64,000 nt of DNA from contig JAFEUB010001122.1 in the NCBI GenBank assembly GCA_024529925.1, forward strand, positions 733,501 through 797,500, written 5' to 3'. The stretch comes from Ophthalmolycus amberensis (Eukaryota; Chordata; Actinopteri; Perciformes; Zoarcidae). The notes under the pieces are model-generated. The model did not search any database. It saw nothing but the letters and a program-made list of their open reading frames with translations, and was not told the DNA's origin. Below, piece after piece: positions 27,491 through 39,819 of this stretch. A program made the translations under genes and the position numbers. How positions within the stretch are numbered: the stretch's first letter is position 1; every line of letters begins with the position of its first letter.

Positions 27491-29211
27491 GTAAGTGTGT
27501 GTGTGTGTGAGAGAAAATCCACCCTGCAGACCGTTTCAGCTTTTCTTGAAAGGTGGAAAGTTGTTCCCTTTGTAATGGGTTAGTGTTTACTGGTTATCTA
27601 GCATTGACGGTTGGCTCTTATCTTGGACCTGTCCACCACTCGACGCCTGAAAACATCGACAGTTCTTGTTTGCACTGCAAGTTCTCCACCACCAGCATCT
27701 ACAGCATCTCTACTAATCTCTCAAACACACACAGTCACACACACGCACACACAGTCATTCCCAGTGGACAACATTGTGAAACGTCAGGTCTAATAATTCA
27801 AGTGTAAGTGCCAAATGAAAAATAGTTGCTAAAACCACTGGCCCCTGCACTTTCAGCCAGTTTATTGTTATATGTACTGACACGGCAGGGGACTGTGATG
27901 GAGATGCTGAGTGTAATGGAAACACGCCGCGGGAGGCTGATTGAACTGATGATGACTTAATATATCTGGGTCAACAGAAGACATTTTTTGTGCGTGAGCT
28001 TGTGCACTCAGCAGATGCTAGACGGACCAGAGAGCACCAACATGTGCTTTGTAATCAGAAAACTCTGACAACAGAGAAAGTGGGACCAGAGCGGCTTTCC
28101 TTGATGTAGCACTTTTATCTGGGCCTTTTCTCTCCTCCGCCCGGCCCTCGGAGGTGGGCATCTTCTTCATTGCTCCCCTGGGGGCAGTTTTCCATCCTCT
28201 ATCCTCCTCCCCTTTTTCCTGCTCTCGGACCTAAAACACTTACCGGCACCGTAATTGAGCCTCTGTGGATCACTAAAAGAGATCTTCCCTCTCTGTCTTG
28301 CTCCATCTTTCAGGAGCCTTTAATCCTTCTCTGATGGGCTTCAACTGTTTACCTCATTTTCTTGGTCTTTGTCACAACTGATTTCAGTCAACAGTAGATT
28401 TTACGGATTCAGTTTTATGTTCTTCTTTTGACGATTGAGTATTAGCAACACTGCACCCTTACTATCCCGTAAACCTAAATGATGTTTTTGTTTCTTCTTC
28501 TGCCATATTGATATAAAAAACTCCAAGAAAAAGACTAATTGAAAATAAGCATCAAATGCAGAAAAACATATATATGCTCCTTAATATAGCCTGCAGAAAC
28601 CCTGATTAACTCATGTTTTCATTTAAAGTTAATAGAGATGCTGGATTGAGTTTTAAATGAATCGGTAAAGCACAAGCTCTTTGTAATAAAGATGCCAATA
28701 CAACATTATGTATCATAAAGCATCAACTAAAGATGATTTCAAGTCGGCTTCGTGAATCAATACAGAGTTCCCATCCCAAAATGCAACATAATACCAACTA
28801 TCTGAGGCGTTCTAAAAACAGGAGCTCAATCTCTAAGCTCAACTTATCACCACACAGCACTTGTTTTATGAAACCCTGAGTATGTGAGTGTGTTGGTTTG
28901 ATTATGCATAAATTAATTTAGCAATTCAGCCGCAAAGCGTTGATATTTTCCCACTCTACATCAATCAACAGTCGATACAACGCTGTTGTAATAACTAGTG
29001 CAATATTAACACTTGGCGTGATCAAAAACTCTGCGGCCAGCAACCAATCAATCAGGCAAACTGCCATGGCAGCGGAGAGAGGGGGCAGGAAGGTGATCAT
29101 GATAGATCAGGATTGATGTCGTTACTGCAATGCAGTGTCACTTCTGAGCTCATTGTGTCAGAGCTCTCATGAAAGGATAAGCTAGTCTCTGCAGACTGGC
29201 TCATTACCACT

Positions 29212-29243
<32 letters not shown>

Positions 29244-29297
29244 TGACTAAGCACGATAAATTCTTTAAATCATTTTCTGTGTGTTTGGTGTCCACAG
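27491..29297. other. rptor intron after exon 27415-27490
   Basis: A 1.8-kb intron starting with a short (GT)n run. CA repeats lie near 27723-27755 and a short (GA)n at 29221-29243. No transposon ends or coding signal recognised. Confidence 0.8.
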
Positions 29298-29399
29298 CAC
29301 AGTCCCTTCTTTGCGGAGCAGCTGACAGCGTTTCAGGTGTGGCTGACAATGGGCGTGGAGAACAGAAACCCTCCTGAGCAGCTCCCAATCGTACTGCAG
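29298..29399 (+). CDS. rptor: rptor exon (probable exon 11): solenoid
   Basis: Acceptor tccacAG, donor gtacta; a (CA)n tract begins about 8 bases inside the intron. The 34 codons start HSPFFAEQLTAFQVWLTMGV and end at PIVLQ (human 405-438). Both ends are phase 0. It is the first of seven consecutive symmetric exons. Confidence 0.97.
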
Positions 29400-29403
29400 G
29401 TAC

Positions 29404-29439
<36 letters not shown>

Positions 29440-29624
29440 CTCCGGTCTCTTTCTCCACTTTTATTATATTTTCATTTCATTAGCATGACCTGTAAATACA
29501 TAAATGCAAAGCTTACAAAGAGAGAAATAGGAGATAAAGGGGGGAAAAAAGCGATCACGATTTTAATATTTGAATGTTTAAAATGAATTATAAACAGTGA
29601 ACTTGAAAGAAAATGATTATAATC

Positions 29625-30350
29625 AGAACGTGACCTGGGGCGGTTTGCAGCCGAGTGTGAAGCGGTCGAGATGAGAGTCAGTACCTCCAAGTTGGAGGCC
29701 GTGGTTCTCTGCCGGAAAACGATGGATTGCACGCTCCATGTTGCGAGGGAGTTCAAGTATCTCGGGGTGTTGTTCACGAGTGAGGGTAGAATGGAGCGTG
29801 AGATGAACAGGCGGTTCGGTGCGGCGTCCCTAGTGCTGTGGCCGCTTTATCAGACCGTTGTGATGAAGAGGGAGCTGAGCTGGAAGGCAAAGCTCTCGAT
29901 TCACCAGTCCATCTACTTTCCGCCGCTCACCTATGGTCATGAGCTTTGGGTAGTGACCAAAAGAATTAGATTGTGGATATAAGCGGCCAAAATGAGCTTC
30001 CTTCGTAGGGTGGCTGGGCTCAGCCTTAGAGATAGGATGAAGGAGCTCAGAATAGAGCCGCTGCTCCTTCGCATTGAAAGGGGCCAGCTGCGGTGGTTCA
30101 GGCATCTGATCAGGATGCCTCCTGGAGGTCTCCCTTTAGAGGTTTTCCGGGCACGTCCAACTGGTAAGAGGCCCCGGGTTAGACCCAGAACACGCTGGAG
30201 AGATTACATATCTCGTCTGGCCTGGGAACTCCTCGCTGTTCCCCAGGAGGAGCTGGAAAGCGGTGCTGGGGGAGGGATGTCTGGAACACCCTCCTAACCC
30301 TGCTGCCCCTGCAACATGGCCCCAGATAAGTGGAAGCAAATGGATGGATG
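29625..30350 (+). mobile_element. 5'-truncated RTE/Rex3-like LINE with 10-bp target duplication
   Basis: A 726-bp insertion flanked by GATTATAATC at 29615-29624 and 30351-30360. It encodes the C-terminal part of a reverse-transcriptase polyprotein in one frame, from VSTSKLEAVVLCRKT through KYLGVLFTSEGRMEREM to WFRHLIRMPPGGLPLEVFRA. A single in-frame TAA stop at 29980-29982 and a small deletion after SLRDRM mark it as dead. The 3' end is a (GGAT)n-type tail, usual for RTE elements of fish. The clade name is from memory. Confidence 0.88.
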
Positions 30351-31794
30351 GATTATAATCGTCAGATATCTATGATGGTGAACTAGGGCCATTGTAGGTA
30401 TAAACATATTTTTGTAGAGGCGGGGTAGGGGGAAAATATTCCATGAAAAGAGATTAAAGCTCACAAATTTACAAGAAAAAAACCTTGAATTTTCACTGAC
30501 ATTAAGAAGTCATACATTTTCAAGATACAAATGTGGGAAAATAGTGGGAGGTTTTGTCATCGCTTCACTTTGCAATGTTCAACCTCATCACATGATTCCT
30601 GCAGTGGATAACCTAATCAAATGATATCTTGCAGTCAGATTCAGCAATAAGGAAAAACGTGTGATGCTAGCTCAGAATCATTATATTATCCGAAGCATCT
30701 TGACTTTGAAGAGACATTGCAGTGAATTGGGCCTATCAGAAGAAAACAACTTAGTGATTTGAATTTTCTTCTTGTAAATATAACACTTTAATCTTCGAAA
30801 AAAATAGATTTTATTATTTTTGCCATTTCTCTCAACCACAAATCATATGGGAGTCCATTTTCCACACTCACAAGATGAACTTTAGGCTGTGAGCGGATCA
30901 GGTTCCCAGAAGCCTCCGGGAAACAATGAAAGGTGCTTTTCCAAGATGTCTAAAGTTTACTGCATGACTGGAAAGAGAATTGCCGATCATAGACTTACAT
31001 TCATTACAAACCGATAAAACATGAATAAGAAAACAGTGTAACTTTTCCCTGGAATAGATAGTCTGTTTAAAGTGTATACGACTATGTCTGACGTTGTCGT
31101 TAAACATTCGTCCCGGACCTCATCTTTTGTTTCTACATTCATCTCGTCCGCTCACGCCTGTTTAAGTCCTGATGTGGTCAACAGGATCTGATTTTTTTTT
31201 TTAAACTCCCGACCCGGGAGTAACAGGATCAAATATATTTAAGGCTATATTTAAGGCTTAAAGGGACTCATGCTCGTTTAAGATTTCAAAGATAGGCATA
31301 TGCTTCCTGACATCGTCACAAATTATAATAATAATACCTTTTAAATCAACTTTGAAAACTTTTAGGATGTTAGGGATATTGTAAATAGCTCCTAACTGTA
31401 CAAATGATATATTAAAAATATAGGTCACATATGTTACCGAAACCTTTCTCTTTCCAAGTGAGGAAAAAAACCAATATCATTCAGGCCAGGAGGAGAGCTA
31501 GATACCGCTGGGCAGCACAGTCCTGCTTGACTAAATAATGGAGCTAACGGCTGTTAACAGAGGTTTGATTGATGCTTTCAAGCTCTGTTCAGTAAAAATG
31601 GCTATTGGGTGAAGGTAAATTATAACATTATCGTGGTGTGTTCAAATCTTATCATCTAAAATTTGGTTTTGAGGAGAAACATGAATGAAATTAAATTTTA
31701 TAATTGGAGCAAATATTTGATTAAAAATACAATGATTTATTCCTAATAATTTGAATTGAGTTTTTATTCAAACAAACGCTATAGATGAGAATAA

Positions 31795-32110
31795 CAACTG
31801 ATTGGTTGGAGATGTAAAAAAGGATGTCGTCAGCGTATAGCAAAAGGTGATGTTTTTATCAGTACATGTCGATGGGAGGTATTCAAGGGTTCTGTCTGAT
31901 GCTAGCAGCCAGCTAGCAGTTCAAAGATGAAACAGACATGTGAAGAGAGGACGGCCTTTGCAAAAGGGCGAGACATATTTTGTGTAGTAATAGAACTTTG
32001 GTTTCAATAGGGGCGGAATTGGGCGATATGATGAGACCCCCTCATGGTCACGGCCTGGTTTTGAAATCAGTGAGGTGTTGGCTATATAGAGGGGGGGTGT
32101 CAGCCTAAAA
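31795..32110 (-). mobile_element. L1-like LINE fragment, reverse-transcriptase domain with internal deletion
   Basis: The minus strand reads IANTSLISKPGRDHEGVSSY then RPI (SYRPI at 32017-32031), the first conserved RT block of L1-type elements. Further on it reads HHLLLYADDILFYISN, with the catalytic YADD at 31826-31837. The two blocks are about 180 nt apart here, whereas an intact L1 separates them by well over 500 nt, so the middle of the RT is deleted. The frames differ. It is an old dead fragment. Confidence 0.75.
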
Positions 32111-34826
32111 TGATTCAACATGCATAAAAGCAGAGAACCAAACACTGAAGAATTTAGCCATCCTAAAGCAATCCTTGTTGATTCTGTGATTTTCTATGGT
32201 AATTCAGCATTATAATTATGATTCACTGTGCACTATGAAAACATTTTTAGTCGTAGTCAATATTGATGGCTTTAGGAACCCTGATTACAGATCTCCATAA
32301 AACCAAAAGACACAAACTAAAGTGAATTGTAGAGAGTAAATATGAAATACAGAAAAAACACATTTGATTAAAGAAAATGAAAAGAATGCCCAGCTGTTTC
32401 ATATGTCTCATATCTCTATGTTTCGTATCATTATGTTTGTCAGTATTCACACTATTCTGTTGTGCTCTGTCAGTAGCCTTACCTCGCTCACATCACCAAT
32501 CAATCATTAAGGTAATTGAGGCCTATATATGAATGCTGAAATGACATTTCTTTAACAGAAGCCACCAATGTTGCAGATTCCATGTTTGAAAAGGACTTCA
32601 TTCTCCATTATGCACAAGCAAACTCTGCAAGAGCACCTTTATGAAACGCAAACGTCACCTGCCAAGAGTCCACCATTAGATTAGGATGCTACCGTTACAG
32701 CAATACATTTTATACTGTTAACTCTCGCTGCGTCCTTTCTTTCTTTATCCTCATCCCTCTCCTTTATTACTGCAAGTTTCCACTTTAGGTCTTCCAGTAG
32801 AAAAGTGAGCTATGTACTGCAAAATCCTTTCTGTAAACATTTGCAGGTCTATTTTCTTCATTACAACACTGCAACAAAACCTGTGACAAGAACAGTGACT
32901 GCTGTTAAATTAGTTTGGGATGCTTTAATTGCCACATGCTTTAGCTGTTGAGCTACAGCAGTTGCCTCCCTTTTCCTCCTCCTCTTACCATCACCAACAT
33001 CCCGTGGGGTTGTACAGTTGTGGTGTTGCATTATATTGCAGCCTGGTGGTGGTGTGCCGCTGTCCGTGTTGGATGTTAATTTCCTGCTTACTCAGCGCAC
33101 TTCGAGCTGCAGTCCGTCCATACAGCAGTTCTGTCGGGACCCGTTAAAAGCCGAGGAAAAGGCAGACTGATCGGGGAGCGCTGGATGGGGTGTGAAGGCA
33201 TGTGTGTGTGTGCAGTTGTGGATTTGAAGAGCGAGAGAGGAAGCAAAGCAGCAATAGCCTTTAAGATTACGCAACACTATGCAGCTTTACACCGTGAGGG
33301 CAGAGTAATCTCAAGGCTCCTTCATGCTCTCTGATGTAACGGATGGACACATAAACAGGTTTTATACCCTATTAAGCACACAGTTGCATAAGAATGAAGT
33401 TTAAAAAAGGAGGGTATTCTTGGAGGATTTACGATTTATTGCCAAAATATATAATCTGGCTCCATTTGAAAGATGCAATGAGCAAAACGAAATGGGCAAC
33501 AGAGAGTAGTCCATCAATAATGCTCTTTAATGAAATGAGCAAAGGGAGGACAACGAAGCTCGGGGATGAGAGATACGGTGCGGCGTTGTCTTGACAACAG
33601 GCATTTCATCCAGGAAGGATTAACCGATTTTGCAAAGGGATTACAACGTGTCATTAATTATGATGTTACGGTAACAGCGGCACACTCACACGGCATTAGG
33701 CCTCCGTGACGTGATTGAGGCATGAATCGTATAACAACATGACTGTGTGTGTCGTGTGCTCATACACACACCGAAGGAGATTGCAGTCAAGGTATAAGGA
33801 ATTGAGACAAATATTCACACACATGCATTCATACGCGTTTTTAATATTGCAGCATTGCTCAGGGATACTCAGCCCTATTATGATGTAATGAACATATATG
33901 TTAATGTGCTAATTTAATCATGTGCAGAAAATGTGCGACTGTGTGGAAAATATTCACTGACATCTGTGCCAAATCTACAGAAGACCTAAGAGGCAAGTGG
34001 GGAGAGAAAAAAAAGTCTGGCGATCCATATTCTAAGTCTGATTGAAATAGTTTTCTCTCCTGTTTATGACTTCAGAACAGGTGGAAAAAAAGTGTTGTAG
34101 AGCACACACCTACGTCACACACACAAAGGTGCATGTTCCCACGCTCTCCTTTAGAGCAGGAGGTAACCCTGGGCCGGTCTTCCCCCGGCCTCCTCCTGTT
34201 TGTGTGGTCACGCACACCAGATTAAAGTCACGGATAATACTGATAATACATTGTGTGTGTGGACCTGTATTCCTCCATATGCTTGTTCCCACACACACTG
34301 TGGGACAGTCACATGGGTGTGGACTGGTGTCCAGCCCTCACACAGACTCTTTGCTGCACTGAGCTTAATGCTGCATAAACTACACACACACACGTACATA
34401 CACATTTTTAGCATATACCATATGCCTCCTTAAAATAGTTCTCCTTGGCCAAAACTGTTACATCGTGATTCCATTTGGCATCCCTCTCACACACGTAAAC
34501 CAAAATGTGCATGCATGCACTATTGTATTGAGCTAAGCATGTGTCTTCTTAAGAAGCCAAGTGAAATGTCAGCCAAGGACGCACCCAATCGCCCACACAT
34601 GTATGCTTGTGCACACACTTGCAAAGTAAACAAGTGCGACCTGGTGCCAGTGTTTGACTGGTAGTGGTGTGAAAGCCACCTGTTTCACTCCACCTCCTCA
34701 ACCTCTCTGCAGTTTCTCCTGCTGTCCTTCCTTCCCCCTCCTCCTCCTCTCCTTCCTCCTTTAATCTCGGGCTTCCTCTTGGTTTGGAGGCAGCACAGTT
34801 GACCTCTGACCTCTGCTCTCTTTCAG

Positions 34827-34910
34827 GTCCTCCTTAGTCAGGTTCATCGGCTGCGAGCACTAGACCTGCTCGGACGGTTTCTGGATCTTGGTCCCTGGGC
34901 CGTCAGTCTG
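34827..34910 (+). CDS. rptor: rptor exon (probable exon 12): solenoid
   Basis: Acceptor ctctctttcAG with a good polypyrimidine tract, donor gtacgt. The 28 codons read VLLSQVHRLRALDLLGRFLD then LGPWAVSL (human 439-466). Both ends are phase 0. It is separated from the next exon by a 284-bp intron. Confidence 0.97.
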
Positions 34911-35194
34911 GTACGTTAGATATGGTGTCCCTGTCTTTTTTTAATGTAATTTGTTCAAAAGAACTCTCTACTTCTTCCATAACAATAACATAACAACAGA
35001 CATTAAAGCTGGGGCAAACCAGAATAATGCTACTGATCTGCACTTATTAGTTACACACTTTAGTTACACATTTCAGACCAACGGTGTGTCTTGGTGGCCA
35101 AACACATTCAGCCGCAAGGCCTGGATCATAAACTGAAATATCAATACTGCTTTATTAACATCAGTGCTGTGTGTGTGTGTGTGTGTGTTTCCAG

Positions 35195-35305
35195 GCCCTG
35201 TCTGTGGGGATCTTCCCCTACGTATTAAAGCTGCTCCAGAGCTCAGCTAGAGAGCTGCGGCCTCTGCTGGTTTTCATCTGGGCTAAAATCCTCGCCGTAG
35301 ACAGT
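35195..35305 (+). CDS. rptor: rptor exon (probable exon 13): solenoid
   Basis: A (GT)n run at 35168-35188 lies immediately before the tttccAG acceptor; the donor is gtaagt. The 37 codons start ALSVGIFPYVLKLLQSSARE and end KILAVDS (human 467-503). Both ends are phase 0. Confidence 0.97.
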
Positions 35306-35481
35306 GTAAGTTATGTAAAAACACTCACAACAATTAAAATCATGCTGCCTCATCTTTTCAAAACCCGTATTGTCTTTTTTGTTTCATCAGCTTTTTTACG
35401 TCACAAGTTTACTGTTGTTATATAAATTCTGTTGCACATAGTTGACAACACAAGAAATAAAGGAAAACAATGTATTTGGTA

Positions 35482-35520
35482 GAGATGCACCGATCGATCG
35501 GAAGCCGATCAAAACCGGAT
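35482..35520. mobile_element. Isolated hAT-like terminal segment
   Basis: AGAGATGCACCGATCGATCG followed by GAAGCCGATC resembles the end of fish hAT MITEs. No inverted partner is seen in this intron, so it is probably a broken element. Confidence 0.35.
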
Positions 35521-35789
35521 GGTTTACCTTGAGAAGTATTTAAATAATCCTATTCATTTGAATTGCATTTTTTCTGCAAATAACAACTTTAGATGACAAT
35601 AAAAAAGTAAAACGATAACATTAAGTATTTTTGACGGTTTACACTGACTTCAGGACGGTTGATATTATCTTTCGGCACAGTTCCAGCATGGTCCTACAGC
35701 ATTACTGTCAATTACATGTGTTAGAAAGAAAATCAGAATCGTTATAAATTATTTAAAATCTTCATATCATTTAAATTACTATGTTAAAC

Positions 35790-36110
35790 TTAAAGGGATA
35801 TTTCAGATTTTTAATGTGGGGACTTTTGATAAGTCAGTGTATCTACAGTCGGCACGCCTCCAGGCTTCAGTTCCCTGTTGGAAAGGCCTGTCTGATGGCG
35901 ATGTAAAGCTGTGAAAATATTGTAAATACAGCGTACACTTAATCTGTTAATGATTTTTTCCGGTGTGCGTTTTGTTAAGGGGGCTAAAATACGTTTTGCT
36001 GCCCCCGTTCACAGCAGTACATTGCTTTGCTCCTGTGCTGGTATACATGTCTGTTTCTCCAAACTGGGGGCATACAAGCCCATTTAAAACAATCCAAACT
36101 ATCCCTTTAA
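35790..36110. mobile_element. TTAA-ended MITE, 321 bp
   Basis: It starts TTAAAGGGATATTTCAGATT and ends, in reverse complement, TTAAAGGGATAGTTTGGATT (16 to 17 of 20 matching). TTAA lies at both ends. No coding capacity; the overlapping short open frames are incidental. Confidence 0.75.
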
Positions 36111-36512
36111 TGTTTTTTATTAAAAAGAATAATTTGCATTCCACTTCCTTTGTGTAACTGCGAGTGGTATTTCATATTGCAGCACACTGAAAAACATGAA
36201 TAAATTCAAGAGCATGCAGGAGTAAATCACATAATCTTTTTAAGTTCAATTATTCAGAATTATACACATCTTGATTCTTACACTCTTCAATTTTATTTTC
36301 ACAAACAGCTTTACAGCGAATTTTCACTAAAAACACTCAACAGTGCGACATTAGTCTGCATTCATGGTTTGGAGGTGCCACTATGGGAGAAATGAACAAA
36401 TACTCCCTATGACATGCTGTATGAGTGGAAACTGACCTTACGCAACATCTGCAATAGAGTGAACCCTCTTCTTTGTCTCCTCTCCGCTCTCGCTCCCTAT
36501 CTGTCTCTGCAG

Positions 36513-36587
36513 TCATGTCAAGCTGACCTGGTGAAAGACAACGGACACAAGTACTTCCTGTCAGTGTTAGCTGACAGTTACATGCCA
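36513..36587 (+). CDS. rptor: rptor exon (probable exon 14): solenoid, start of the in-frame cassette
   Basis: Acceptor tgtctctgcAG, donor gtgagt. The 25 codons read SCQADLVKDNGHKYFLSVLA then DSYMP (human 504-528; Ser replaces human P525). Both ends are phase 0. It is the first of four exons totalling 474 nt that, as I recall, are skipped together in a human RPTOR splice form. Confidence 0.96.
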
Positions 36588-36752
36588 GTGAGTGTCCACC
36601 ATGAATGTAATATAAAGGAATATATCTCTTCTTTTCTTTTGGTTTTGACACTTAGCTGAACTTAATGAACTGAAAGGAGTTGAACAGAACATCTTCAGAC
36701 ACTAGACACACTGACATAAGATATGATCTCACAGTTCTTTTCTTTGTTACAG

Positions 36753-36818
36753 GCTGAGCATCGAACCATGGCTGTCTTCATATTGGCTGTTATCGTCAAC
36801 AGCTACAACACAGGGCAG
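36753..36818 (+). CDS. rptor: rptor exon (probable exon 15): solenoid
   Basis: Acceptor tttgttacAG, donor gtacgg. The 22 codons read AEHRTMAVFILAVIVNSYNT then GQ (human 529-550). It is the shortest exon after the first and lies only 165 bp from the previous one. Both ends are phase 0. Confidence 0.96.
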
Positions 36819-39627
36819 GTACGGATGTGTGTCTCAGCATGTTTGGTTATGTGTGTATTTCTGAACCGCTGTCTGTCTGTTTGCTAGAAGCCCAAAGAGA
36901 GAACGTACCGAATTATTAATTTACTTTCCTCACCAGTACCTCAGCGGGTTCTTCCGGGGCCAGACATCACTTTGAGAAATTACTCTTATGGCCCATCGTG
37001 TTTTTCCAGGAGATATTTGTTATGTGGCAGTTTTCTCACCAACGTTGAGCCACCTCAATAATCGCCATTTCCATCCCAGCCACCTCCATGGTGACACTTT
37101 ATCACTGCAAGTGTCACTGTGGCCTGTTCCTGGCCTCTTGTGTTCAATCCCAGAAGCCTTTTGTGCCGGATGCTGATCAAACGTCCACGTAGGGGTGTTG
37201 GGATGATGTAGCTTGTCATTTCATGAACTACACACACACACACACGCACTGACACACCGTTCCACAAAGAAATATACCACCATTACTCCCGTTTGCCTTT
37301 TCTCTGGTGCTCTCTGCAGTTATCTTTCTATCTAGTTCTGAATGTAATGTGGCTGACATATTCTTTCTTCATTCACCTGACAGTACTGCTCTCACTTAAC
37401 ATTATATAAATGTGACAAATCAGAACAGCTATTTGTGCTCTCAAGCTCAGAAACAGCTATTCTTCTTCCACTACCACTGTTCCTAAATGCTCCTGCCTCT
37501 CTCAAAGGCCTGTAAATAATAGATGCTCCCAACATTACAGAGACTCTCAGCCTGCTCCACATCTCCATTATTTATCCCTCTCACTTTCAACAACAGCACT
37601 CATTACTGCGGTAAGGTTGTTGCAAACATACACACAGACCACTGTCGTCTTAATATTCCAGCTCCTGGAGTTCAGCTGGGAGGCTCGCTCAGAGCGCAGT
37701 GAATGGCGCAGTAACAATCTGTTGCATATGAAGAAAGTGGAGGAGGCACATTGTGTCTGTGCTGATAATGATTGTGACTTCTTGATCTGTAGTCGACAAA
37801 GACAGATTCTGAGCACACTAAAATAGGTCCATTTGTTGTGGTTCATGTTGGTCGGAGTTGTTGCGTTAAAGGCTTTTATGTTCACATGTTGTCACACAGA
37901 AATTAGATTTACAAAAAACGTCCTGGTTACCATAAATGCCTTTTATTCAAGTCCCCTGCAGAATAAACTAGACCAGAAGTACGTATATATTTGTTATGCA
38001 CTTCCTCTATGTTTACTGGTTGCCTTGATGCATTCAATACTTTGTAGGCAAACATTCACACAGCACTAATGTCGTACTTTGCTCTTTCGTTCATTCCACT
38101 TTCAATTTTTTTGATCAGTGACGAGCTACTCTCAATTAAAGTTAGAGAACGCTTGCAGGTGTTTGGCATTGCAACACAGGAAAAGGGAGCAACTGCAAGG
38201 TTTTTACTATAAAACATCTACATAGGAAGTGTTGCTTCTTAACAGCATCTTAACACGGATAAAGAAATCTGCTAAATGGAACAGACTGGAATTAATTAAC
38301 AAATATACACGACACTTCCTCTGCATTGTTTACAGTGGTAAAGATTTACAGTAGATTATTGCCTCCCTTTCCTGGTATGCTTTGGATGTGAACTACTTCT
38401 GCATTGAGTTTACTGAGTCGTTTAACACAGATTGAAAAAGATGGTCAGGTGGAACAGCCTGAAATCAATTAACCAATGAAAACCAACCCTTCCTGTACAA
38501 TGTTTTCCAGTTACCTGACTTTTCTGTTATGCTTTTAATATGAAACTTTAACTGGTAGTATTCAATTTATTGAGAATAGTTAAACATAGATTTTGAAAAA
38601 TAATTAAACACATCACCTCATTTTTCACAGTAAAAGCCTAGTGTCTCATAATGTAAAACCTCCTTTTTTTTATGTGAAACATACACAGGAAGTGTGTTTT
38701 ATTGTCAGTAGAACAAAATAACGGCAAAATAGAAGTGATTGGAATTAAAAAGTAAGTCTGTTCAAAAGAGAAGCTAAGAGAATCGGAGTGATGACAGCAT
38801 AACTCTATGGTTGTACTAATGGAATTAATACCGTTAAAATATACATGATGCTGACTTTACCATGTGAGCCATTTGTATTACAGTTAATTTCAACCAGGCC
38901 TTTATTTTTGTAATGCTTTGCAGACACATTGTTTTACTTTTCACAAAGTTTATCCTCCTTTACAGTCTTTTTGTTTCATCATGAAAAGAAGAACCACAAA
39001 GGACACAGAAAAGCAGAAGAGTCCCTGTTATTGCTCTGCACAAATCGATTCAATCAAAAATAAAGTTTTAAGAGGATTTTGAATAGAGGACTTGAGACTG
39101 CCTCAAACCTTGATGGACCAATTACCTTTTGTTCACAAAAAAAAGGGCTGAAGGGGTTCAAAGGAATGAAGTCGTACTGCTGCACACCTCATCATCTTTT
39201 TGTCCATCACAGTGTGAGGTTACAGGTTGGAGATAATTAACTGACTAATGATGTACAAGTCAAGTACAAGTCTAAGCCTGGAGCCTCTGTGCTGCTCAGG
39301 ATGCTTCAGACTGAAGACCTGATGCACATATTGTCATTTATTAAAAATGGAATACTGGCAGGTCAGTTTTGACTACCACAGTTTTAATAAGACCAGCGTG
39401 TTTTTAATAGGTGGTGACTCATGGGAAATGATGCCTTGTTCAAATGGCCTTGCCACTGTTACTATTACTTCATACCTCACAGTCCTTAAAATCCTCTTAC
39501 ATGTCTTGAATGTACGTAGGCATCCCCCCATTTAAAATCTGAAAGTAAAAAGTGCACGTATGGACAACTGATCTCTCACACTCTTCATTTTGTATCACTC
39601 CTTCTCCTCTCACTCTCCCTCCACCAG
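36819..39627. other. rptor intron after exon 36753-36818
   Basis: A 2.8-kb intron with no recognisable mobile element. From 38080 to 38700 it holds loosely similar AT-rich segments (repeated phrases such as gaacagnctggaattaattaac at 38278-38300 and ggaacagcctgaaatcaattaacc at 38451-38474), suggesting an old local duplication. Confidence 0.7.
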
Positions 39628-39819
39628 GAGGCCTGTCTGCAGGGCAACCTAATAGCCAACTGCCTGGAGCAGCTGTCGGACCCCCACCCCCTGCTCCGCC
39701 AGTGGGTGGCCATTTGCCTGGGCCGCATCTGGCAGAACTTTGACCCGGCACGCTGGTGTGGAGTTCGGGACAGCGCCCACGAGAAGCTCTACACTCTGCT
39801 GTCGGATCCCATCCCTGAG
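39628..39819 (+). CDS. rptor: rptor exon (probable exon 16): solenoid
   Basis: Acceptor ctccaccAG, donor gtgaga. It is the largest exon here, with 64 codons from EACLQGNLIANCLEQLSDPH to TLLSDPIPE (human 551-614). It is GC-rich against AT-rich flanks. It contains the invariant-looking segment LLRQWVAICLGRIWQNFD of a HEAT-type repeat. Both ends are phase 0. Confidence 0.97.

Larger units (their letters stand above)
29400..34826. other. rptor intron after exon 29298-29399
   Basis: It starts with a (CA)n tract (29407-29436). It contains a complete-insertion RTE/Rex-like LINE fragment (29625-30350) and a minus-strand L1-like RT fragment (about 31795-32110). The part from 33700 to 34440 is rich in CA/TG dinucleotides. 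The segment 33390-33680 looks unique and non-repetitive, with no protein match recognised. Confidence 0.8.
35306..36512. other. rptor intron after exon 35195-35305
   Basis: It carries a 321-bp TTAA-ended MITE (35790-36110) and, at 35482-35520, a hAT-like terminal segment (AGAGATGCACCGATCGATCG) with no visible partner end. Otherwise AT-rich. Confidence 0.8.

Noticed and set aside
33390..33680. Possible conserved noncoding element
   Set aside because: The segment looks unique and non-repetitive, but conservation cannot be judged without other genomes.
36337..36659. Frames of 104 codons (minus) and 81 codons (plus) around 36.4-36.65 kb
   Set aside because: The plus frame runs through the true rptor exon 36513-36587 into intron on both sides; the minus frame is its shadow. 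Only the spliced exon is real.
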